This document shows, piece after piece, positions 26,920-33,876 of a DNA stretch of 55,790 nucleotides. Under the pieces are notes generated by a model. It was not told where the DNA came from. It made no database searches and saw nothing but the letters and a program-made list of their open reading frames with translations. Source of the stretch: an uncultured Desulfosoma sp. Lineage in GTDB: Bacteria; Desulfobacterota; Syntrophobacteria; Syntrophobacterales; DSM-9756. The stretch is taken from the NCBI GenBank assembly GCA_937960435.1, contig CALGPN010000054.1, forward strand, positions 1-55,790, in the 5' to 3' direction. The translations under genes were made by a program, and so were the position numbers. The first letter of the stretch is position 1, and each line of letters begins with the position of its first letter.

Positions 26920-26931
26920 GGGAGAGTTCCC

Positions 26932-27354
26932 ATGACACACAACGGACCAAATCGCACGGAACACCCCGCTCATACGGTGCGGGCGATGGCGCAGCAGCTC
27001 CTCGAATTGCTCCGGCAAGAAACCCTTCTCCTAACTCAAAGGAATCATGGCGGCTTGTTGGAAATTCTTCCCGAAAAGGAAGCCCTTGCCCGTAGGATTT
27101 CCCAAAGCCTTCGGGATTTCCGTCGTAACGAGCCATCATCCGAACCCGCAGGTCGGGATTGGGAATCGTGGGTCGATCTCAAGGAGATCCTCCTGCAGAT
27201 CGAAGCCCTCAATGATGCCAACGGCCGCTACATTGCGGACCTTCTTTCCGTTCACCAAGAGCTGCTCTCCATCATGGTGCCCCAAACCTACGGGCGTGGG
27301 ACCCCCAATGCCCTGCCCGCGCTCAAGGGGTGCGGCCTGAGCACGGAGGCATAG
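26932..27354 (+). CDS. flgN: FlgN family, hook-filament junction chaperone
   Basis: 140-residue helical protein. FlgN is the cytoplasmic chaperone for FlgK and FlgL. The family pattern is seen: AQQLLELLRQETLLLTQRNH, then LLEILPEKEALARRISQSLR, and LLQIEALNDANGRYIADLLS. Position directly before flgK supports the call. Ribosome site GGGAGAG. The stop is two bases before the flgK ATG. Confidence 0.85.
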   Translation: MTHNGPNRTEHPAHTVRAMAQQLLELLRQETLLLTQRNHGGLLEILPEKEALARRISQSLRDFRRNEPSSEPAGRDWESWVDLKEILLQIEALNDANGRYIADLLSVHQELLSIMVPQTYGRGTPNALPALKGCGLSTEA

Positions 27355-27356
27355 AC

Positions 27357-28715
27357 ATGGCCGGTCTGAACGCCGCCTTGGAAATTGGCAAGAACGCCCT
27401 CTTAAACGCCCAGGTGCAGATTCAGACCACGTCCCACAACGTGGCCAACGCGGAAAACCCCAATTACTCCCGTCAGAAAGCCCCGACCGTCACCCAGGGA
27501 GCCATCCTGGGACGTGCAGGGTGGATCGGAGCCGGAGCCCGGCTGGATCGGATCGTTCAACAACGGGACGCCTTTTTGGAGGGGCGCTACTTGGGGGCTT
27601 CGTCGCAAAGCGCTTATTACGGCACCTTGGAGCGCATCCTCACGGCGGCGGAGACCTATCTTTCCGACGACGGCGACTCGGGCCTCTACGCCACGCTGAA
27701 CGATTTTTGGAACGCATGGAACACCTTAGCCCAAAACCCGGAAGGGACCTCGGAACAAGCCCTGGTTGTGGAATGCGGCCGCAACCTGTGCACCATGATC
27801 AACCAAACAGCCACCCAACTCCAGCAAAGCCGCGAAGGGATCCTGACGGAGCTCGGCGATCACCTTTCGACCGTCAATGGGCTCCTCGTCAAAATTCGGG
27901 ATCTCAACCAACAGATCCAGCGTTCGGAGACCCCGACCTTCATGGCCAACGACCTCAGGGATCAGCGTTTCCAGACCCTGCAGGAGCTTTCCCAATACGT
28001 GCACTTCACGACTCAAGACGGGACTGGAGGCACGCTCAACGTTTTTCTTGAAGATGGAACTCCGCTTGTCCTTTTCACGGAATACGCGGCGGAGCTGAAA
28101 ATGACGGGAGACGCCGAGGCCCTGGCGATCCGGGTTCAAGACTCCGGTCAAATCGTCGCCCAATTCGACGCAACCGGAAATGTCGTGGAAGATGCCCTTA
28201 AGGGATCCACGGGGGCTCTCGTGACCGCACTCGGAAAGGTCGACGGGTGGGGGGATGCCCTGGATCGGTTTGCCGAGGCCCTGGTTACGGGTTTCAAGGA
28301 AATTTACGACGAGGTCCTCGGAACCCCCGCAGCCTACTTTTTCGACAACGATTTCACGAGGGCGTCGGAGATTCGCCTCACGGACAATCCCCTGAGTGAG
28401 TCGTCCAACGCCCTGGCCCGCGCCGTCCTATCCCTGGAGACCCAATCCCTTGACTCTCTGGGGGGACTCACCTTGGGCCAACACCTCACCCAGCTCAGCC
28501 AGAACGTGGGGCTTTCCGTGCAATCGGCTTCCAGCCAATATCTCTTGCAAGACTCCTTGGCACAGCAACTGAACGCTCAGAGGCAAAGCGTCAGCGGAGT
28601 TTCCTTGGACGAGGAAATGGTGGAACTGATCAAACATCAACAGCTCTTTCAAGCGGCGGCAAAACTCGTCCAACAAACCGCCGAAATGATCCAGACCGCC
28701 ATCAATATGGTCTAA
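27357..28715 (+). CDS. flgK: FlgK, hook-filament junction protein 1
   Basis: 452 residues. N-terminus GLNAALEIGKNALLNAQVQI and VANAENPNYSRQ, a conserved FLEGRYLGASSQSAYYGTLE segment, and the C-terminus VSLDEEMVELIKHQQLFQAA with TAEMIQTAINMV. Shorter than enterobacterial FlgK (about 550), mostly by a reduced outer domain. ATG 27357 is chosen, with GGAGGC upstream; an earlier in-frame start would overlap flgN. Fifteen bases before flgL. Confidence 0.95.
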   Translation: MAGLNAALEIGKNALLNAQVQIQTTSHNVANAENPNYSRQKAPTVTQGAILGRAGWIGAGARLDRIVQQRDAFLEGRYLGASSQSAYYGTLERILTAAETYLSDDGDSGLYATLNDFWNAWNTLAQNPEGTSEQALVVECGRNLCTMINQTATQLQQSREGILTELGDHLSTVNGLLVKIRDLNQQIQRSETPTFMANDLRDQRFQTLQELSQYVHFTTQDGTGGTLNVFLEDGTPLVLFTEYAAELKMTGDAEALAIRVQDSGQIVAQFDATGNVVEDALKGSTGALVTALGKVDGWGDALDRFAEALVTGFKEIYDEVLGTPAAYFFDNDFTRASEIRLTDNPLSESSNALARAVLSLETQSLDSLGGLTLGQHLTQLSQNVGLSVQSASSQYLLQDSLAQQLNAQRQSVSGVSLDEEMVELIKHQQLFQAAAKLVQQTAEMIQTAINMV

Positions 28716-28730
28716 TGAGGGGCAGAAGCC

Positions 28731-29600
28731 ATGCGCGTGACCCTTCCTTTGATGTACGGAACAACGACTCGAGACATCCTGAGAAAGCAGGACAATATCG
28801 GCCGCTTGAGCCGAGACATCGCCAGCGGCGTGCGGCTCCACAACCCCCATGACGACCCCTCGGCGTGGGCGCGATCCTTGGATGTGCAGCAGGCGCTCCA
28901 GCGCATGGAACGTTACACAAACAATATCGATTTCGCCATGGGGATGCTGAGCGTCGCTGACGGCGGGCTGAACCATGCCCATGATTTACTCATCAGGGCC
29001 AAAGAAATCGGCATTGCCGCAAACACCCCCAACTCCCTTGAAGAAAAAACCGCCTTTGTGGAAGAACTCGGTCAGCTCCAGGAGGAACTTGCCTCCATCG
29101 TATCGGAAAAATACAACGGCCAAAGCGTCTTCGGCGGGAAACCGATCTGGAATGAGGGGACGGCAACATGGGTCTGGGATCCGTCGCGTCCCGAAGACGA
29201 CCCGCTGCAGCTGCCCCTGGGGGAACTTTCCCAGGCATTGACGGTGCCCTCCGATCTTTCGGAGATCATCCCAGATGTGATGAATACGTTGGAAACACTT
29301 AAAATCCACATTCAAAACGACGATTCCAATGGCATCACCGCGGCCCTGAGCGCCCTGGACGATGCCATGGAAAACCTTCGGGCTCTCTCCGCCACGGTCG
29401 GCACCCGCATCAAAAGCCTGCAAAGACGCCGGGATGCCCTCGATGAACTTACGGTACAGCGGCAACAGAATCTTTCCGACCTTCGGGAGACCGATCTTCT
29501 GGACGCCATCAGCCGGCTGCAAACCCATCAGATCGCCTTGGAAGCCGCCCTGAAATCCACCCTTGCGCTCAAAGACTTGAGCCTCGTGCGCTACATTTAA
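28731..29600 (+). CDS. flgL: FlgL, hook-filament junction protein 3
   Basis: 289 residues with flagellin-like ends: MRVTLPLMYGTTTRDILRKQ, ASGVRLHNPHDDPSAWARSL at the start, and ETDLLDAISRLQTHQIALEA at the end. The sequence VSEKYNGQSVFGGK is the usual loop after the first long helix (like LANTKYNGRYLFGG). It joins FlgK to the first flagellin. Last gene of the flgN-flgK-flgL unit. Confidence 0.95.
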   Translation: MRVTLPLMYGTTTRDILRKQDNIGRLSRDIASGVRLHNPHDDPSAWARSLDVQQALQRMERYTNNIDFAMGMLSVADGGLNHAHDLLIRAKEIGIAANTPNSLEEKTAFVEELGQLQEELASIVSEKYNGQSVFGGKPIWNEGTATWVWDPSRPEDDPLQLPLGELSQALTVPSDLSEIIPDVMNTLETLKIHIQNDDSNGITAALSALDDAMENLRALSATVGTRIKSLQRRRDALDELTVQRQQNLSDLRETDLLDAISRLQTHQIALEAALKSTLALKDLSLVRYI

Positions 29601-29685
29601 CCCAAAACGCCGTCTCCCTCGCCCTTCTTGTAACGAGTCTTTGAAATCCCTCGGGGATGAAAGGGCACACATCCCGCGGCACCTT

Positions 29686-29723
29686 AAAAAAACCCTCGGG
29701 CGCGTGAAAAAGCCCGAGGGTTT
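29686..29723. terminator. Bidirectional terminator between flgL and flgM
   Basis: Perfect 12-bp stem AAACCCTCGGGC (29690-29701) / GCCCGAGGGTTT (29712-29723) with a 10-base loop. On the minus strand the stem runs into seven T (A-run at 29686-29692), ideal for ending the flgM unit; on the plus strand it can end flgL with a shorter T-run. The rest of 29601-29808 shows no gene. Confidence 0.9.
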
Positions 29724-29808
29724 CCAACGGATGAGCCCCCTGTGTCAGATTAACGACGCACAGGCGGGCCCCTATGATGTCAATTTCATGACTCAACAAA
29801 AAGACTTT

Positions 29809-30105
29809 TCAGATGATCTCATCCAGCATGCGGGCGGCAATTTTCTTCGGATCGACCGTGTAGGTCCCATCAAGGATCTTTTGGCGCAGGGCTTCCACCT
29901 TTTCGGTGCGGATCTCTTCGCGATCCATCATGACCCGTTGCCGGGCCAGCTCAAGAGCTTCCCTGGAGAACTGCACCCGGTCTTCCGTCTCTTGGGCTTC
30001 CAGGTTTTTGGGAACCTGAACGGCCTGCTCTTCGGGTCTCACGGGACGGTTTTGCTGCACAGGGGTTGTGCCGGCCATGTAGCTTCCAAGTTTTTTGATA
30101 TCCAT
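29809..30105 (-). CDS. flgM: FlgM, anti-sigma-28 factor
   Basis: 98 residues of the FlgM family. The N-terminal half is polar and likely disordered; the C-terminal half, which binds sigma-28, shows EDRVQFSREALELARQR, then VEALRQKILDGTYTVDPKKI and ARMLDEII, the standard FlgM ending. FlgM holds FliA until it is secreted through the finished hook. Second gene after a sigma-28-like promoter, so it would be in its own feedback loop. Faces flgL tail to tail. Confidence 0.93.
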   Translation of the reverse strand: MDIKKLGSYMAGTTPVQQNRPVRPEEQAVQVPKNLEAQETEDRVQFSREALELARQRVMMDREEIRTEKVEALRQKILDGTYTVDPKKIAARMLDEII

Positions 30106-30167
30106 TGCCTCAATCCTTTACGTCGCGGCGCCAACGATCTTGTGAAATCACCACGAAGCTCGTCTTT

Positions 30168-30395
30168 TCACTCGAAGTTTTCGCCGTCCACGTCAAGTTT
30201 TTGTTTTCCCAAAACTTGGCTGGTCACGTGATCACGAATCAGCCGACGCCGGGCTTCTTCCGAGATGGACACCTTTTCCTCAGGAGGACGCTCCGCCTTT
30301 TCCCCGCCGCTCAACACCGACGCCAGGCGCGACCGCTGCAATTGGCGGGTGTAGGTTCGAAGAACACTCTGCACATGGTAATCCGTGACAACCAT
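30168..30395 (-). CDS. Small FlgM-linked protein of unknown function
   Basis: 75 residues. No named family recognised. Start MVVTDYHVQSVLRTYTRQLQ at 30395 is set by a strong ribosome site (GGGAGGAAG) and the promoter just upstream; a longer frame reaching 30494 is rejected. The segment EEKVSISEEARRRLI resembles EDRVQFSREALELAR of the adjacent FlgM, and the rest is charged and helical. It precedes flgM by 62 bases and shares its promoter, so a flagellar regulatory role is plausible but unproven. Confidence 0.75.
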   Translation of the reverse strand: MVVTDYHVQSVLRTYTRQLQRSRLASVLSGGEKAERPPEEKVSISEEARRRLIRDHVTSQVLGKQKLDVDGENFE

Positions 30396-30419
30396 CGCCG
30401 ACTTCCTCCCTCGCTTTCT

Positions 30420-30447
30420 ATATCGGAAGTTTTTGCCAGGAACTTGA
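30420..30447 (-). promoter_or_regulatory. Sigma-28-like promoter for the flgM unit
   Basis: Reading the minus strand: -35 TCAAGTTC (30447-30440), 12-base spacer, -10 TCCGATAT (30427-30420). The predicted start near 30413 is about 18 bases upstream of the small gene's ATG. Close to the FliA consensus and the same spacing as the flgN, cheR and lipoprotein promoters. Confidence 0.7.
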
Positions 30448-30515
30448 GAAAAAACTTCCGCCTCCGAAAGCTTCATCCTCCGGCTCCACCACAAGGCTTG
30501 CTAGAAGGCTCCTTT

Positions 30516-30530
30516 TGGCATGCCATGTGC
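30516..30530 (+). promoter_or_regulatory. Possible sigma-54 promoter for the Cys4 protein and diguanylate cyclase
   Basis: TGGCAT-GCCAT-GTGC followed by T: two departures from the consensus (C to T in the -24 box, T to G in the -12 box) but exact 12-base GG-to-GC spacing. The predicted start near 30542 lies about 60 bases before the ATG at 30605. It is weaker than the sites at 3626, 7988, 20410 and 40823. Confidence 0.5.
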
Positions 30531-30604
30531 TTTGGATTCGGCAATGTGAGGGCCTAAGCAGCGCACGCGTTATTCCACCAAAGCAAAGAGGACCACGAAG
30601 CGCC

Positions 30605-30817
30605 ATGTCGCCGTCAACGCAGGAGTCATCCTCCATTTACTGCCCACGGTGCATTCATTTTGCCTTGACGTGGGATCCGCACACCCCCTACGGCTGCCGC
30701 GCGTGGGGGATCAGAAGCCGTCAACATCCCAGCCGGGCCGTGTTCGCCGCATCGGGATACTCATGCCGGCTTTTCCAGGAAAAAAGCACCGCAGTTCCTT
30801 TTTTAGAGAAGCGATAG
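30605..30817 (+). CDS. Small four-cysteine protein, conserved but uncharacterised
   Basis: 70 residues with Cys at 13, 16, 31 and 54 and the pattern CPRCIHFALTWDPHTPYGCR, then AWGIRSRQHPSRAVFAASG and CRLF. I recognise this as a small conserved bacterial family, sometimes labelled uracil-DNA glycosylase in databases without clear basis. The CxxC pair plus two more Cys suggests a zinc or redox site. ATG 30605 has AAAGAGGA upstream; the frame itself opens at 30515, which would run through the putative promoter. Precedes a diguanylate cyclase by 28 bases. Confidence 0.8.
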   Translation: MSPSTQESSSIYCPRCIHFALTWDPHTPYGCRAWGIRSRQHPSRAVFAASGYSCRLFQEKSTAVPFLEKR

Positions 30818-30845
30818 AAGAGCTTAGAAGACGACGGAGAAGGCC

Positions 30846-32291
30846 ATGCCGAACAGTCCTACAGTTTGTGACGGCAACGGGTCCACCGCACAACGGATGG
30901 AAGCCTTGAGGGAACAAGTCCGGCGCATCCGATGTCAGAAAAATGAGCTGATGCGGGATGTCATCGACCTGCAGCAACAAAAAGAACATCTGTCGGAAAT
31001 TTTTAAGCGGTCGCTGTTTCACATGATGTCTCTTCTGAAGCCTTATGCGAACCCCCAAATGGGCAAAGCCCTCGATGCGCTTAAAGACCGGCTGGTCACC
31101 GACCCGGACTGGAGTACGGTAGAAGGAGACATTCAGCACATGAAGACTTTGTCCTTGCAGGAGCTCTGCGACGCCGGATCCACCGCCGATCCGGGAAGGG
31201 CATCCGAGACGCTCAAAACCTCAGATTCCCCTTCCCGCCTCTTGCCCGAATTTCTTAACGCGCATCGGATGTTGATGGATTCCTTGCGCTGCGATTTCGG
31301 GGAGGCCTATCGGCAAAGCTGGGAAAGCGTCTCCCATCACTTGGACACATGCCGATCTTTCGACGATCTTCTCGTGGGCACTCGACGCGTTGCCGATTTA
31401 GCCCGACAGCTCAATGACTCCGTCACCACGGAAAGATCCCGCGTGGCCAGGTTCTTTACCGAAATCGGGCAAGACCTCGTGGAAATGGAATCCATGGTCC
31501 ACGCGACGGCCCGTCACAACCAAGAAACCAAACAAGCCAACGACGTCTTTCACGCGGCCATCGACGGGCAAATGAAAGAGATGCACGATTCGGTCAATCT
31601 GATCCGCACTCTTGAAGAACTCAAAACCGTTGTGGAATCTAAGCTCGCCACCATCAAGAGGTTTCTCAGAGAAAAACGCGAACAGGATGAAGCGCGGCAT
31701 CGCTCTTCAGGGCAGAACACGGAGTCACTCCAACAGGTCCTCAAAAAGATGAAGCATGAAATTTCCAACATGCGGGAAAAAACCCGCCTCTTGGAAGAAC
31801 AGGCCGTCCGGGATTCTTTAACGGGCATTCACAATCGGAGAGCTTTCGATGCACGGCTCCTGGAGGAATTTCACCGGTTCCGCCGCTACGGCCAAGGGTT
31901 TTCCCTGCTGATGATCGATCTGGACCATTTCAAACACGTCAACGACGCCTACGGTCATACGACTGGAGATCAATGCCTCAAGGAAGTGACACGGCGCATC
32001 GGCGCCGTCCTGAGAAAACCCGATTTCTTCGCCCGCTACGGCGGCGAAGAGTTCGCGGTCATTCTGCCCGGCGTTTCCAAAGACGCGGCCTTGGCTGTTG
32101 CGGAAAAATTGAGGCTTTGTGTGGAAAAAACCCGCTTTCTTTACGAAGGGCAAAGAATTCCCTTGACCATCAGTGTGGGGGTGGCGGAGACGCAGGCGAA
32201 TGATGACTCGCCGCAGGGACTTTTCGAGCGCGCCGATGCGGCCTTGTATCAAGCCAAAAAGCAAGGGCGGAACTGTGTCGTGGCGTCCTGA
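30846..32291 (+). CDS. Diguanylate cyclase (GGDEF) with long helical N-terminus
   Basis: 481 residues. Residues 1-315 are helical and coiled-coil rich with no membrane segment and no recognised sensor domain. The GGDEF domain starts at DSLTGIHNRRAFD (about 323) and has the active signature GGEEF at 399-403 and an intact RxxD product-inhibition site at R390-D393 (RKPD), so it should make c-di-GMP under feedback control. It shares a probable unit with the four-Cys protein and lies next to flagellar and che genes. Confidence 0.92.
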   Translation: MPNSPTVCDGNGSTAQRMEALREQVRRIRCQKNELMRDVIDLQQQKEHLSEIFKRSLFHMMSLLKPYANPQMGKALDALKDRLVTDPDWSTVEGDIQHMKTLSLQELCDAGSTADPGRASETLKTSDSPSRLLPEFLNAHRMLMDSLRCDFGEAYRQSWESVSHHLDTCRSFDDLLVGTRRVADLARQLNDSVTTERSRVARFFTEIGQDLVEMESMVHATARHNQETKQANDVFHAAIDGQMKEMHDSVNLIRTLEELKTVVESKLATIKRFLREKREQDEARHRSSGQNTESLQQVLKKMKHEISNMREKTRLLEEQAVRDSLTGIHNRRAFDARLLEEFHRFRRYGQGFSLLMIDLDHFKHVNDAYGHTTGDQCLKEVTRRIGAVLRKPDFFARYGGEEFAVILPGVSKDAALAVAEKLRLCVEKTRFLYEGQRIPLTISVGVAETQANDDSPQGLFERADAALYQAKKQGRNCVVAS

Positions 32292-32417
32292 CACCACAAC
32301 CGTGCTCTTTGGCCCAGGGCTTCTGTTAAAAGAGCCCTCCTGAGCACCCTTGTGCCAAGCCCTTGGTTTCCCATTACTTTCCTACCTTTGGAGGGTCTGC
32401 AGGCTGATGGGGGAGAA

Positions 32418-32453
32418 GCCCTCCCCACCGAATGACATATGAGTGGGGCGGGC
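32418..32453. terminator. Terminator-like hairpin between convergent dgc and cheZ
   Basis: Stem GCCCTCCCCAC (32418-32428) / GTGGGGCGGGC (32443-32453), 10 of 11 pairs, 14-base loop, followed on the plus strand by CTCCATTTTAT. Suits the end of the diguanylate cyclase unit; the minus-strand side has no clear T-run. The rest of 32292-32475 shows no gene, only smaller hairpins. Confidence 0.6.
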
Positions 32454-32475
32454 CTCCATTTTATCGACGCAGCTT

Positions 32476-33876
32476 CTAAAAACCGAATTCCGCAAGGAGC
32501 GCGTCCACGTCGCTCTGGGAATGCAGGGCATCCTCCATCGCCTCATGGGCGGGGCCGTAGAGTTCCTCCTTGGCCTTCTTCGCTTTGTCCACCTTGACCC
32601 CGAACTTGGCGATGAGCTGAACCAGTTTGGTTTCCAAATCCTCGAGGAGCGCCATGATCTTCAGAATAATCTGGCCCGTGAGGTCTTGATAATCTTGGGC
32701 CGTCAAGATCGTGATCAAATCTTCGTCGCTCTGACGGGCCGACTCCAAAAGTTCACGAACCGTTGCCGAAACCTCTGCCAGTTTCTTTTGAGCGGTCTCA
32801 CCGACCGGATGCAGCCCTTCCAGCGTTTCCTCTATGGCTTTCAGCCGTCCTTGGTCCTTTTCGCTTCTTTTCTGCAACGTTTCCACGTGATCCAAAGTCG
32901 TGTTGGCCGCCGCTTCGGTCAGTTTGATGATGTGCTCCAGTCGATTCCCCGAGTCGGGGATCTTTTCTTCCACCATTTCCCGAAGCGAAGGGTCCATGGC
33001 GCGTAAGAAATCCCGCAAAGAATTGTGCAGCGCCCGCGCAATCCCTCCGATTTCTTGATACAAACCGGAATGACGACTTTCGGCGAGCTCGGCGAGAATA
33101 TTTTGCGCTTTTTGGAGGTCACCGTCGGAAAGGGCCTGCATGAAGTCTTTGATGGCCTCCAGGACGGTCGCGGCAAATTTGTTCTCTTCGGACACCTTAA
33201 GGCGCAGATCTTCCAGCCTTCCGGCCGGATTGAGGAGCACCGCCAATCGGTTGAGGGTCTCCGGAGTTAAGGGGACTTCGATCCTGGCCACGGGCACTCC
33301 GTCCTTGTCGTCCATATGGCACACGGCTCCGGGGAAGCGTTGGCAGAACTCGTCCACAGAGGACAAGGCCTGGTCCTCCGCGAGGCCCCCCGGCGGAGCC
33401 GCGCTCGGTGACGGAACCCCCACCAGCCGATCGATGATGGCGTCCTCATCGGCGCTGTCCTCCGAGGGAGATGGGGTTGTCTTTGAATCCGCGCCGCCAG
33501 CGTCGAGGGTGTCATCGGAATTTTCCACAAGGGAGAGGACTTCTTGGGGGTCAATGTCCCGCGCGGCCTCGGATCGGCACGCCCGCTGCATGCTTTCCAT
33601 GAGCGCATTGACCGCGAATTGAAAGACTGCCGTCGCTTCGTCCGAGACGTTGCCGTTGCCTCGCACTTTTTGTTCCAGATGGGCTTCCAGGGCGCCGCCC
33701 GCCTTGGCGAGTCCTTCCATGCCGAGCATGGCCGCCGTGCTGCTTAATGTTTTCAGCGCGTCGGCGCAGCGACCCCAGGCTGGCTCGCGATCCGAACCTA
33801 TACCCGCGACCGCTTTTTCCACATCCGCCACAAGCTGCAAGAGATCATGCCACTCGTCTTTGCCGATCATATCCAT
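32476..33876 (-). CDS. cheZ: CheZ, CheY-P phosphatase, with an extra N-terminal domain
   Basis: 466 residues, twice the usual CheZ (about 214). The C-terminal 200 residues are a full CheZ: a long four-helix region, catalytic AQDYQDLTGQ (Asp and Gln as in E. coli D143/Q147) and the CheY-binding tail SDVDALLAEFGF. The N-terminal 110 residues look like a phosphotransfer (HPt) fold, TLSSTAAMLGMEGLAKAGGA, but Lys stands where the phospho-His should be. An acidic linker joins them. ATG 33876 has GAGGG upstream and overlaps the end of cheA by 32 bases. Confidence 0.85.
   Translation of the reverse strand: MDMIGKDEWHDLLQLVADVEKAVAGIGSDREPAWGRCADALKTLSSTAAMLGMEGLAKAGGALEAHLEQKVRGNGNVSDEATAVFQFAVNALMESMQRACRSEAARDIDPQEVLSLVENSDDTLDAGGADSKTTPSPSEDSADEDAIIDRLVGVPSPSAAPPGGLAEDQALSSVDEFCQRFPGAVCHMDDKDGVPVARIEVPLTPETLNRLAVLLNPAGRLEDLRLKVSEENKFAATVLEAIKDFMQALSDGDLQKAQNILAELAESRHSGLYQEIGGIARALHNSLRDFLRAMDPSLREMVEEKIPDSGNRLEHIIKLTEAAANTTLDHVETLQKRSEKDQGRLKAIEETLEGLHPVGETAQKKLAEVSATVRELLESARQSDEDLITILTAQDYQDLTGQIILKIMALLEDLETKLVQLIAKFGVKVDKAKKAKEELYGPAHEAMEDALHSQSDVDALLAEFGF

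Noticed and set aside
30105-30557. Plus-strand open frame opposite the flgM-linked protein
   Set aside because: Runs antisense to flgM's neighbour and through both promoters; the minus-strand gene has a strong ribosome site and promoter.
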